Below are positions 45,436 to 54,562 of a DNA stretch of 64,000 nt, piece after piece. The notes under the pieces are model-generated. The model was given only the letters and a program-made list of their open reading frames with translations. It did no database searches and was not told where the DNA came from. Position numbers and translations under genes: made by a program. The DNA is taken from contig OW818641.1 in assembly GCA_942492925.1 (NCBI GenBank), positions 496,001-560,000 on the forward strand. The letters run 5' to 3'. The first letter of the stretch is position 1. The number at the start of each line of letters is the position of its first letter. Origin of the DNA: QZKY01 sp942492925. GTDB taxonomy: Bacteria > Pseudomonadota > Gammaproteobacteria > Burkholderiales > Burkholderiaceae_D.

Positions 45436-45771
45436 TCAGGCCAGGGCAGCGACGGCGGCCGCGACCGAGTCGTGCATCTTGAAAATGGACTGGAAGCCGG
45501 AGATGGCAAACACTTCCTTGACCGGCCCTTTCACGTTGGCAAAACAGACATCGCCTGACCTGGCTTTGACGAGTTTGGCCGTGACAAGCAAACCGCGTAA
45601 CCCGGCGCTGCTGATGTAGCCGAGTCCGTCAAAATCGATCACGATGCGGGTATCGCCGCCGTTGATGAGTTGCGTGACTTTGCTTTCGTATTCCGATGCC
45701 GTGACGGCATCAAGTCGGCCCGTGAGTGTGACGATTGAAACATTACCCTCTTTTTTTGTGTGAAACTCCAT
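45436..45771 (-). CDS. STAS-domain anti-sigma-factor antagonist
   Basis: 111 residues, SpoIIAA/RsbV type. The phosphorylatable serine lies in GYISSAGLRGLL (Ser54/Ser55). It is expected to be phosphorylated by the RsbW-like protein and dephosphorylated by the SpoIIE-type phosphatase of the same cluster. Confidence 0.94.
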   Translation of the reverse strand: MEFHTKKEGNVSIVTLTGRLDAVTASEYESKVTQLINGGDTRIVIDFDGLGYISSAGLRGLLVTAKLVKARSGDVCFANVKGPVKEVFAISGFQSIFKMHDSVAAAVAALA

Positions 45772-45808
45772 ACGGTTCTCCAGAAGTAGATATGTGGAAT
45801 GGCTGTGC

Positions 45809-46900
45809 TCAGTTCATTTTCATCATCAGCGTCAGAACGTTTTTATCATCGATTTGCTGAAAGGCGATACTTTCCGTCATGTTCTTGATGATCATCAGCC
45901 CGAGGTCGTCCGGCATGTCCGTGTTTTCAACGGGGTTGCTGCCCGAGCCGGCGGATTCGCACACGATTTCGATTTTTCTCGTGTTCTCGGAATAAGCGAT
46001 TTTCATGTGCATGTGGGTTGTGTGCAGGTTCGGCGTGTACAGTTGCAGCACTTCTTCCACGAGCAGTAGCAGGTGGTCGCGCACTTCTTTTGAGAGGTAT
46101 TGCTTGTCGCAGAAGGCTTCGATTTCTGCATTCATCGCATACAAGTCGTAATCGGGTGACGTGATATCGTAATTCAGGCTGCGTATCCGGTTGATGAATG
46201 CACGAGTTTTTTCGCGTTGCGGATTGTCGAAAATCTGTTCCGGCGACCCGATTTCATAAATGATGCCTTCATCCATGTACAACACGCGATTTGAGACTTC
46301 CTTCGCCAAGGCCATTTCGTGCGTGACGATGGCCATCGTGATTCCCTCGCGGGCCAGTCGGCGGATAACCGACAGTACTTCGCTGACCATGGTTGGGTCA
46401 AGTGCCGACGTCGGTTCGTCAAACAAAATGATTTCGGGGTCCATCGCCAAGCAGCGCGCAATGGCCACGCGCTGCTTTTGTCCGCCCGAGAGTTCATCCG
46501 GATAGTTGAACGCTTTTTCTGCCATGCCGACGAGGCGCAGCGTATCGAGTGCTTTTTTCTCCGCTTCCTCACGGGGTTTGCCGAGCAGCTTGATTTGGGC
46601 CAGCGTCAGGTTTTCCAGCGCCGTCAGATGCGCAAAGAGATTGAAAGACTGGAACACCATGTTCGCCTTTTGGCGAACTTTTGGTAAATCAATATTTTTT
46701 TCCATGACGTTCACGCCGCCGATGTGAATGGCGCCGCCGCTGGGTTCGTCCAGCAGGTTGAGACAACGCAGGAAAGTGCTTTTCCCGGTGCCGGAAGGGC
46801 CGATGATGGAGACGACTTCGCCGCGCTGGATGTGGACGTTCACGTCCCGCAGTACCGTCAGGCTGCCGTATTTCTTCGAGAGATGTTCGACTTTGATCAT
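45809..46900 (-). CDS. Amino-acid-type ABC ATPase fused to degenerate RsbW-like domain
   Basis: 363 residues. Residues 1-243 are a canonical polar amino-acid ABC ATPase: Walker A GPSGTGKST (34-42), LSGGQ (137-141), Walker B LFDEP (159-163), His194. Residues about 262-363 resemble an RsbW HATPase: LLLLVEEVLQLY at the N-box and DDLGLMIIKNMTESI at the G2 box. The catalytic N-box Asn is replaced, so ATP binding there is doubtful; it may only dock the STAS partner. The start overlaps the permease stop (ATGA). Confidence 0.93.
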   Translation of the reverse strand: MIKVEHLSKKYGSLTVLRDVNVHIQRGEVVSIIGPSGTGKSTFLRCLNLLDEPSGGAIHIGGVNVMEKNIDLPKVRQKANMVFQSFNLFAHLTALENLTLAQIKLLGKPREEAEKKALDTLRLVGMAEKAFNYPDELSGGQKQRVAIARCLAMDPEIILFDEPTSALDPTMVSEVLSVIRRLAREGITMAIVTHEMALAKEVSNRVLYMDEGIIYEIGSPEQIFDNPQREKTRAFINRIRSLNYDITSPDYDLYAMNAEIEAFCDKQYLSKEVRDHLLLLVEEVLQLYTPNLHTTHMHMKIAYSENTRKIEIVCESAGSGSNPVENTDMPDDLGLMIIKNMTESIAFQQIDDKNVLTLMMKMN

Positions 46901-49900
46901 GCTTTGCTCCGCAGCTTACGTTTGCGTTTCGGATCGGTGGCGCGTTCAAGGTATTCGAGTGACTGCGTCAGAATCCAGGCGATGAGAAAGTACAGGATCG
47001 CCACCATCACCAGCGGGAAGAAGGCATCGAAGGTGCGGCTGCGAATAATGTCGCTGGCCTTGGTCAAGTCCTGTACGGCGATGTAGCCGACGATGGAGGT
47101 CATCTTCACCAGCGAAATGAATTCGCCTTTATAGACCGGCAGAATTTGACGCACGGCCTGCGGCAGTACGATGTACACAAAGGTTTTCGTCTTGGTGAAG
47201 CCCATCGCAATGCCGGCTTCGGTTTGTCCTTTGTCCACGCCTTCAATGCCCGACCGGAAAATTTCTGCCGCATAGGCGGCGAAGTTCATGCCGAAGGCGA
47301 CCACCGCGACCAGAACCGGGTCGATGTTGATCGAGGCAAAGGCCACGTAAAAAATCAGCATCAGCAAGACCAGCACGGGCGTGCCACGCAAGATGGAGAT
47401 GTAGACCTTGGCCGGGATGTTCAGAAACGCTTTCTTCGACATGCGCATGAAACAGACCAGTGCGCCCAGTAGGGTGCCGAAGATGGAGGACAGCACGGCG
47501 ATCAGGAAGGTCACAACCAGGCCATCCCAGATCAGGAGGTAGCGTTTTTCCAGAAGGATATTGCTGTGAAAGCTGTTGCTGACACTTTGCAGGAAAGTGG
47601 GTTGCGACGGTTTTGTCTCGGCACCCGCGGCGGGGCTGACGATATTTTTCTTGAGGGCGAAGGCGTTCGTTCCCATTTCATAATACACATCGGAAAAGTC
47701 GATTTGCTTTTTGCGCTCTTCCGTGGCCATCAGCGTGCTGGTGACCATGTCGACCTTGCCGGTTGAAACGGCGGCGATCAGACTGCCGAATTCCATGTCG
47801 GCGAACTTGACGTCTTTTCCGAGAAAGGCGCCGAATCGCTGCACTAGTTCGACGTCGAAGCCGATTAACTGGTTATCCTTCATCATGGTGAAGGGCATGC
47901 CTTTGTCGCTCACAATCGCGACCGTGAGCGCCCCTTTGTTTTTGACGCCAGGCTTTGCGGACGGCATCTCGGGCATGGTGGTGGCGCCCTTGGTGATCCA
48001 GCGCTCGACCATTTCGGCATGAACGCCGTTTTCCTTGATTTTTTTCAGGAAAGCGTTAAATTGCTTGCGGATGCCGTCGTTTCCTTTTTTGAATCCCATC
48101 GCAATCGGCACCACGTAGAGGGAGTCGCCGACCTGTCCCAGTTCGGGTTCCGTGCGGAGGACATCCACCAAGGTTTCGCGCGCGTACAAGCCTGCGTCGA
48201 CTTTCCCCGACTTGACGGCAAGCACAATGTCCGGCGGCGATTTGTATTGCAGCACCGTCGCGTTGGGGAAAGCGCGCATGGCGTAACGGTCATGGTCGGA
48301 GCCGAGCAGCACGCCGATGCGCTTGTCCTTGATGTCGGCAGGAGACGCCAGCTTGATGCCATCGCTTGGCCCCGAGGGCGGCACCTCGGTGGCGGATGCA
48401 CCGGCTTTGTCACTGTCGCGCCTGACCAGCGCGGAGATGTCGTTCTCGACGTAGGGCAGGGAAAAATGCACGAGCTTTTTACGCTCATCCGTGACGTTAA
48501 AGTTGGAGAGCGCAAAATCGATTTTGCCGGATTGCAGTGCCGGAATCAGCGCTTCAAACTGCATGTCGATAATTTCAAGTCGCTTGCCGAGCCGTTCTGC
48601 GATCAGGCGCCCCAGTTCAATGTCCAGCCCGGTCAGTTTTCCGTTGGCTTGATAAGAAAAAGGTTCGATGATCGCGTAAGTGCCCATGCGCAGCACGCCG
48701 TTCGTCGGGGCGGTGCTTTCCGGCGGGAGTTGGCGGGTGGCACTGTCTTTGGAGTCGATCCACTTCTGTCGAAGATGCGCCAGGGTGCCATCTTTTTTGA
48801 GGCTGGCCAGCACCTTGTTCATGTCGCGCAGCAGTGCGGTGTTGGTCTTCTTGACGGGAGCCGCTACTTCCAGTTTTGCGACCGGTTCATCGAGAATCAC
48901 CAGCTCGGGATTTTTTTCAGCCAGATTCAGCAACACGCTTTTGTCATAGACAAAGGCATCGGCCTTGTTGGTTTTGACGGCCAGCGCGGCATCGGCGGCA
49001 GCGTTCATGTCCAGAATGCTGGCGGTGGGGAAACGCTTTCGGGCCGCCAAGTCACCGGCGGAACCCGTGAGCACCCCGATGCGTTTGCCGTCAAGCTGTT
49101 GCAGTCCTGGGTTGGTGTTCGAGTGGGGTGAAGACGGTGACGCGACGTTGACAGGCGACGTGGTTTTTGTCAGTAATACTTGGGCATCGGAAAAATAAGG
49201 CTGCGTGAAATTGACGGATTTCCGCCGCTCATCGGTTGCGGTCATGTCGCTAAGAATCATGTCGATCTTGCCGGATTGCAGTGCAGGCAAAAGCGCCGTG
49301 AATTTCATGTCTATCAAAACGACGGGGCGACTCATTTTCGCGCCGATGCGCTGTGCCAGTTCGCTGTCGAATCCGATGATGTGACCTTGACCGTCGATGA
49401 AGATGAACGGTTCCAGTGTGGCGCTGACGCCGATGCGGAGCGGCGTGCCGCTTTCCGAAACGGGGACAGAGACTGTTTTGTAAACGGGCGAGTTATTCTC
49501 GAACCAGCGTTTTTTCATTTCATCGAGCGTGCCGTCGTTCTTGAGATCCGAAAGGATTTGATTGACGTTGTGCAGCAATGCGTCATTGTCTTTTTTGATT
49601 GCGATGGCGATATCTTCGACATACAGTTGATCGGGTAGAGCGCGCAAATCTGGGTGCATTTTCGTGATGAGCGGTGTCGTCGAGTGCGAATCGATGACGG
49701 CATCCAGCTGACCGGATTTCATTGCGGTGATGGCGTCGCTCAGATCGTCGAAGCGCTTGATGTCCGCCTGGGGAAAGAGTCGGGTTGCCGTCATTTCGCC
49801 GGTCGAGCCGGTCATGACGCCAATTTTTTTGGCGGAAAAGGGTTTCAGATTATCCGGTAGCGCGGCCGTGGATGTTGCTGAAGTCGTGCGCGCACTGTTT

Positions 49901-50679
49901 GGTTTCTTGGCCACAATCACTTGCGAATTGGCGAAATAAGTCAGGGAGAAATCGACCGCTTTTTTGCGTTCCTCGGTGGCGTTCATGCCGCTGATGATCA
50001 TGTCGATCTTGCCCGATTGCAGGGCCGGGATGAGCGCCATGTATTTCATGTTCAAAAACTCAACGGGTCGGTTGAGTTTGAAGCCGATCATGCGCGCCAC
50101 CTCGCCGTCATAACCGGTGACCCGGCCTTTTGCATCGACAAAGGTTAACGGTTCGCGGGTGGCACTGACGCCCACCTTGATGGGGTTGCCAGTTTGCGGC
50201 AGCGGAATCTCGCGTTCTTCGTACGGACTGAGATCCGGTTTCAGCCAGCGTTTCTTCATGGCGTCCAGCGTGCCGTCGTCGCGCATTTCTGCGATGGCCC
50301 GGTTCACGTCGTCCAGCAATGCGTCATTCCCTTTTTTGATGGCGACGGCAGTGTCTTCATTGTCCAGGGGTTCGGGCAGTACCCGCAGTTCGGCGTTTTT
50401 CTTCGAGACTTGAAGCGCTGTCGGGTAGGCGGTGATAATCGCATCGAGTTGCCCGGACTTGATGGCAGCGACGGCGTCCATGATGTCATCGAAACACTGG
50501 ACTTCGGCTTTGGGAAATTTTTCCTTGGCCAGGCCTTCGCCGAGCGATCCCGTCATGACGCCGATCTTTTTATCTTTCACGTCGTCGATCTTGTCGATGA
50601 AGGTTTCTTTTTTGTCGCAGCCGAAAGAGAGGGTTGCTGCGAGCAGGCAAAGCAGCAGGCAGCGCAGTGCTTGTTTCAT
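46897..50679 (-). CDS. ABC permease fused to four permuted substrate-binding units
   Basis: 1260 residues from MKQALRCLLL (ATG 50679). Lipoprotein-like signal with LSFGC (Cys21). Then alternating half-units: C-lobes at about 36-146, 284-393, 530-640 and 785-894; N-lobes at 167-259, 414-505, 662-754 and 917-1010. Each C-lobe joins the next N-lobe by a short Pro-rich linker ending PIKVG/PLRIG/VLRMG, whereas N-to-C linkers are low-complexity Ser/Thr/Ala/Pro. This implies four circularly permuted SBP_bac_3 domains. Residues 1045-1245 are a HisM/GlnP-type permease with EAA loop EAGIAMGFTKTKTF. Start overlaps the phosphatase stop (ATGA). Confidence 0.93.
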   Translation of the reverse strand: MKQALRCLLLCLLAATLSFGCDKKETFIDKIDDVKDKKIGVMTGSLGEGLAKEKFPKAEVQCFDDIMDAVAAIKSGQLDAIITAYPTALQVSKKNAELRVLPEPLDNEDTAVAIKKGNDALLDDVNRAIAEMRDDGTLDAMKKRWLKPDLSPYEEREIPLPQTGNPIKVGVSATREPLTFVDAKGRVTGYDGEVARMIGFKLNRPVEFLNMKYMALIPALQSGKIDMIISGMNATEERKKAVDFSLTYFANSQVIVAKKPNSARTTSATSTAALPDNLKPFSAKKIGVMTGSTGEMTATRLFPQADIKRFDDLSDAITAMKSGQLDAVIDSHSTTPLITKMHPDLRALPDQLYVEDIAIAIKKDNDALLHNVNQILSDLKNDGTLDEMKKRWFENNSPVYKTVSVPVSESGTPLRIGVSATLEPFIFIDGQGHIIGFDSELAQRIGAKMSRPVVLIDMKFTALLPALQSGKIDMILSDMTATDERRKSVNFTQPYFSDAQVLLTKTTSPVNVASPSSPHSNTNPGLQQLDGKRIGVLTGSAGDLAARKRFPTASILDMNAAADAALAVKTNKADAFVYDKSVLLNLAEKNPELVILDEPVAKLEVAAPVKKTNTALLRDMNKVLASLKKDGTLAHLRQKWIDSKDSATRQLPPESTAPTNGVLRMGTYAIIEPFSYQANGKLTGLDIELGRLIAERLGKRLEIIDMQFEALIPALQSGKIDFALSNFNVTDERKKLVHFSLPYVENDISALVRRDSDKAGASATEVPPSGPSDGIKLASPADIKDKRIGVLLGSDHDRYAMRAFPNATVLQYKSPPDIVLAVKSGKVDAGLYARETLVDVLRTEPELGQVGDSLYVVPIAMGFKKGNDGIRKQFNAFLKKIKENGVHAEMVERWITKGATTMPEMPSAKPGVKNKGALTVAIVSDKGMPFTMMKDNQLIGFDVELVQRFGAFLGKDVKFADMEFGSLIAAVSTGKVDMVTSTLMATEERKKQIDFSDVYYEMGTNAFALKKNIVSPAAGAETKPSQPTFLQSVSNSFHSNILLEKRYLLIWDGLVVTFLIAVLSSIFGTLLGALVCFMRMSKKAFLNIPAKVYISILRGTPVLVLLMLIFYVAFASINIDPVLVAVVAFGMNFAAYAAEIFRSGIEGVDKGQTEAGIAMGFTKTKTFVYIVLPQAVRQILPVYKGEFISLVKMTSIVGYIAVQDLTKASDIIRSRTFDAFFPLVMVAILYFLIAWILTQSLEYLERATDPKRKRKLRSKA

Positions 50680-52541
50680 GAGTCGTTCCTTTGTCCGGGC
50701 TTCCAACCGTTGTACGTTATTGCGAGCATGGTGACGTCATCCGATTGAGGTGCGCCGTGCGCGTGACGCGTGATTTCCGTGCGAATGCAATAAATCATTT
50801 CCGAAAGATTGTTTTTGGGGCATTGCGTGAGCGCGGCTTGCAAGCGGTCCTCGCCATACAGCATGCCTTCAAGGTTCTGTGCTTCGGTGACCCCATCGGT
50901 ATAGAGGAACAGGGTGTCGCCCGGTTGCAGCATGACGCGCTCTGTCAAGTAAGTCGATTCCGGCAAGGGGCCCAGTACCAGCCCGGCTTTAAGCGGGAGA
51001 TAGCGTACGCCCTGGGCATCCATGACAAGTGGGGGATTGTGCCCCGCGTTGGCAATGCGCACCTCGCCCGTGAAAGTGTTGAGCACGGCGCACAGCACCG
51101 TCGTGAACATGCAGCTGTCATTGTCCGTGGCGAGGATGCTGTTGACCGACGCCAGAATTTGCGCAGGATCGCCGAGTCGCTGCCCTTCCGATTTCAGCAG
51201 GGTTTTGGCAACCATCATGTAGAGCGCTGCGGGTACGCCTTTGTCGGAAACGTCCGCAACGAGGAAACAGAGGTGGTTTTCGTCGATCAAGAAAAAATCA
51301 TAGAAGTCGCCACCCACTTCCTTGGCTGGATCCATCGAAGCAAAAATATCGAATTCCTGTCTGTGCGGGAAAGGCGGGAAGAGCCGGGGAAGCAGACCCG
51401 CCTGAATGTCGGTGGCGAGACTGAGTTCGCCCTGAATGCGATCGCGGATGGATGAAACGTAAGTGAGCCGTGCCAGCACGCCGAGAAAAATCAGCAGCAG
51501 AAAAAACGCGCCGCCGATCAGTTTCAAACGGAGTTGGAACAAGCCAGCGTGGTATTCGGCTGCGGGCAAGAGCGAGACGGCCTTCCAGGCATACTTGCTA
51601 CCTTCGGCGACATTCGCGGTGACAATCGAAGCGTCGCGTTTCTCGCGGTCGTCAAGGTTTCGCCAATCCTGCAAAGGGTAAACCGTGGTGAATGTCCAGA
51701 GCCCTTCTGCTGTTTCAAATTGGCCCTTCTCCGCTGCCGTGATCAGCTTCCACGCATCGGGGTAGCGCTGCGCCATCGTCAAATCACGCTTACCGAACAT
51801 GAAACCGAATTCGTCATCGGCCTGTTGCCCTTTCAGCCAAAAGCCATCCTGGTTCATCAACCATTGCATATGGTTGTGTGTGCCGGTTTCGCTTTCAAAA
51901 CGCTTGAGCAGGTTGCGTGCCGAGTAGTTGATCAGAATGATGCCGCGTCGGTTTCCGGTGGTGTCGAAAAGCGGCATGCCAAAGCGGATGTTGGGATGGT
52001 AAGGCACCTCGATCTGATTGTTGTCGACGTTCAGGTCGAGCGGTGAGACAAAAATCTCGTTGGGAGAGAGTTTGCTGGTTTCAGTGAAAAAATACCGGTT
52101 GCCTTTGTACTGCAATTTAGAGGTGGGCACGATTTGCGGTACGGGTTCGTCGTAATCGATGCGCATGCGCTCCATGCCGCTTTCATCAATCCAGCGGATT
52201 TTGTTATAGACCTGATTGGCCTGCGAGAACGTCACCCAATCCGACGAGACGCGTGACACCAGTTCCTGTGTGGGGGCGTCAATCATGTGGCGACTCTGAA
52301 ATCGGCCCGAAAGATACAGCAAATCGCGCCCCACTTGCTGGAGCGTGCGATTGAGTGAAACGGCACCCGCACGAATGGCTTCTTGTTCTTTGCTGGCGAG
52401 GTCGATATGTTGCCGGTCAACCTCAGTTTGATAGATGAAAAATGCGGTGCCGCAGATGAGCAACGCTGCTGGCAAAAAGCCCCTCAACATATGCACGATG
52501 AAGCGCCGGGTGCTTGCGGGAAGGTGTGCGATATTGATCAT
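50676..52541 (-). CDS. Membrane-bound SpoIIE/RsbU-type serine phosphatase
   Basis: 621 residues. TM1 about 18-38, extracytoplasmic Cache-like sensor about 40-335, TM2 about 343-365, then a PP2C-type SpoIIE domain with metal-binding Asp in VGGDFYDFF (about 409), ADVSDKGVPAALYMM and SDDVTMLAI. Expected to dephosphorylate the STAS protein in response to a periplasmic ligand. It lies 57 bases after the deaminase-like gene and overlaps the permease start. Confidence 0.94.
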   Translation of the reverse strand: MINIAHLPASTRRFIVHMLRGFLPAALLICGTAFFIYQTEVDRQHIDLASKEQEAIRAGAVSLNRTLQQVGRDLLYLSGRFQSRHMIDAPTQELVSRVSSDWVTFSQANQVYNKIRWIDESGMERMRIDYDEPVPQIVPTSKLQYKGNRYFFTETSKLSPNEIFVSPLDLNVDNNQIEVPYHPNIRFGMPLFDTTGNRRGIILINYSARNLLKRFESETGTHNHMQWLMNQDGFWLKGQQADDEFGFMFGKRDLTMAQRYPDAWKLITAAEKGQFETAEGLWTFTTVYPLQDWRNLDDREKRDASIVTANVAEGSKYAWKAVSLLPAAEYHAGLFQLRLKLIGGAFFLLLIFLGVLARLTYVSSIRDRIQGELSLATDIQAGLLPRLFPPFPHRQEFDIFASMDPAKEVGGDFYDFFLIDENHLCFLVADVSDKGVPAALYMMVAKTLLKSEGQRLGDPAQILASVNSILATDNDSCMFTTVLCAVLNTFTGEVRIANAGHNPPLVMDAQGVRYLPLKAGLVLGPLPESTYLTERVMLQPGDTLFLYTDGVTEAQNLEGMLYGEDRLQAALTQCPKNNLSEMIYCIRTEITRHAHGAPQSDDVTMLAITYNGWKPGQRNDS

Positions 52542-52598
52542 GGTGCGTGTGAGAAAAAATTGCTGGGTTATTTGATGATGCCCGCTCCTCAGGTGGCG

Positions 52599-54152
52599 TC
52601 AGTTTGGGCGCAAGGTTCGTTCAAATCGCGCAAAGCGTTTCGTGAGATCGCGCAGCATGTGTTGTTTCACGGCCTCCGGCGCAAATGAGGTGCGAATTGA
52701 ATTGAATGCCATTTCCTTGAATTCATAGTAGCTTACATCGGTTTTGCCAACGGCCAGTTCGCATTCGTCGTTGATGGTGGTGCTGTAAATGCCCTCGTCA
52801 TCGGTCGACAGGCTGACCGGCATGCCCAAGCGCAAATACGTCAGGTAGGGATGCTGACGAATGTCGTCGAGCGCTCGCAATTTCAGATTGCTGATGAGGT
52901 TAATTTCGACCGGGATACGCTGGTTCGCCGCGTATTGCATGACGACCGGGTTTTCGATCAGTCGCACGCCATGTCCGAGGCGTTCTGCGCCCAGCAGAAT
53001 CGCATCGCGCGGATTGCGTGGGTCGCCATGTTCACCTGCGTGCATGGTGCGGCGCCAGCGTTTGTCACTATCTTGATACCGACGGGCATTGGCCGCCATC
53101 ACCGGGCCGTAGACAGCCTGACCGGTTTCCAGCGCGGGCGCGTTCAATTCGCTGGCTAGTAAATCGATGCCGACGATGATTGGCGAGTCGGTTTGTTTCA
53201 GCATCGCCATGACCGCTTCATGTTGCGACGCGGCGCTGCGCGTGCGGAAGTAAGCGACATTGAAACGCACGGTCAAACCGTATTTTTTCTCCAGACGATT
53301 CGCCAGTTTTTCATAATGCGGCACGTCCTGCGGCGCAATCGCTTCGGTGAATTCGACGTATTGCACGCCGGCGCGCACGGCGCGCTGCGCAAAATCCTCG
53401 TAAGCCGTGGTGACGTTATCCCAGTCGCCGATCATGACCAGCGCCACAAAATTAAATGCGGCTTCAAATCGCTCGAAGGAATGCGCGCCGGGCGGTAGCA
53501 GGCCCATGTGCACAAGTCGTTCCTGATTGGCCTGGGGCAAATCGTTGAAGCGGACTTTTGCAGGCAGGGTCTTCAGCCAGGCTAATTCTTCCGGGTATAG
53601 GTAAGCGAGTCCTTGTGGGTCGCTTAAGTTGCGCAAGAGCGTTTCCACGGGGACTTCCGGATTGCTGCGTGCGAGCAGTTTTCCGAAGGTGTGACGATCA
53701 AGGGATCCCCAGGGGTGAATGTGGAGCATGCCTCCCTTGGGGACTGCCTTGCAAAAAGCGCGGACGTGTTGTTGCGCCTGGTTGGCTGGCAGGGCGCGCC
53801 ACTTGGAAAAATCGACACGGGATGCCGCTATGGCCGCCTGACGTGATGCTGCGATCTGGCGCCGCTGGCGCGTCTTGAGTTCGTTCAGATCGTCTGCGGA
53901 GAAGGCCTCACCAGAAGCTGGCGCCAGCATCGTTTCCCATGCGTCGCGCGCGATCCATTGTTGCTCCAATGGTGCGGTTGGGTCACGGTATCGCTCCATG
54001 ACGTATTGCTGTGCTTTTTCGTATCGTCGGTATTCGCTGGCCAGTTTTTCATCCAGACTGGTCGATGGCGGGGAAGCAATGTGGTTGCAACCGGCAATCA
54101 GGCCCGATAACAGGAGAACACTGACTAGCGTGATCTTTTTGGCAACGTTCAT
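52599..54152 (-). CDS. Adenosine-deaminase-family lipoprotein
   Basis: About 517 residues from MNVAKKITLV (ATG 54152). Lipobox LSGLIAGC. The deaminase barrel carries LHIHPWGSL (metal His pair), MHAGEHGD (Glu/His), ERLGHGVRL (His) and SLSTDDEGIYS (two Asp), so the zinc site looks complete. Exported or periplasmic deaminases (ADGF-like) act on extracellular nucleosides; substrate here is not known. First gene of the putative transport/partner-switch operon. Confidence 0.88.
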   Translation of the reverse strand: MNVAKKITLVSVLLLSGLIAGCNHIASPPSTSLDEKLASEYRRYEKAQQYVMERYRDPTAPLEQQWIARDAWETMLAPASGEAFSADDLNELKTRQRRQIAASRQAAIAASRVDFSKWRALPANQAQQHVRAFCKAVPKGGMLHIHPWGSLDRHTFGKLLARSNPEVPVETLLRNLSDPQGLAYLYPEELAWLKTLPAKVRFNDLPQANQERLVHMGLLPPGAHSFERFEAAFNFVALVMIGDWDNVTTAYEDFAQRAVRAGVQYVEFTEAIAPQDVPHYEKLANRLEKKYGLTVRFNVAYFRTRSAASQHEAVMAMLKQTDSPIIVGIDLLASELNAPALETGQAVYGPVMAANARRYQDSDKRWRRTMHAGEHGDPRNPRDAILLGAERLGHGVRLIENPVVMQYAANQRIPVEINLISNLKLRALDDIRQHPYLTYLRLGMPVSLSTDDEGIYSTTINDECELAVGKTDVSYYEFKEMAFNSIRTSFAPEAVKQHMLRDLTKRFARFERTLRPN

Positions 54153-54562
54153 TTTTCTGAGTATTCGTAGCGAAGCGTCGGGCAACTTGTGTGGGGCAAC
54201 AGGTGCGAGAGGCCATCGTGATAGGGGGAAACCCGGGTCAGTTTAGCGTATTTTCTGATCCATAAGTCAGCTAGATAAGTGAAGAGGGCCAGTTTTTGTC
54301 GCGAGCGATTCTGTTTTGACGCATGGGTCTGGCTGGGATGCGCGCCGTCTCCAAGGAAGCTGCGTCCGCAGGGTGAAACGTCAGATGGGCACGCAAAATT
54401 GCCACAGGCACGAAGGGAAAGACTAAACTGACGCGTGGGGAAGTGCGCAAGAGATGACCCAGCCTTCAGGCCTTGAGATAGGCCGTCAAAAATGGAAGGG
54501 CGTCATTGCTGGGCGCGTGATTGACACGAAAAGATCATTCAATGGAAAAGGGAGTCATCAGT
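54153..54562. other. Divergent control region of transport cluster
   Basis: 410 bases between the deaminase-like operon and the permuted binding protein gene. It must carry both promoters; no operator is recognised. No gene seen. Confidence 0.35.

Noticed and set aside
48019..49131. 370-codon frame antisense to the binding-domain permease
   Set aside because: It lies wholly inside the fused permease gene and repeats with its units.
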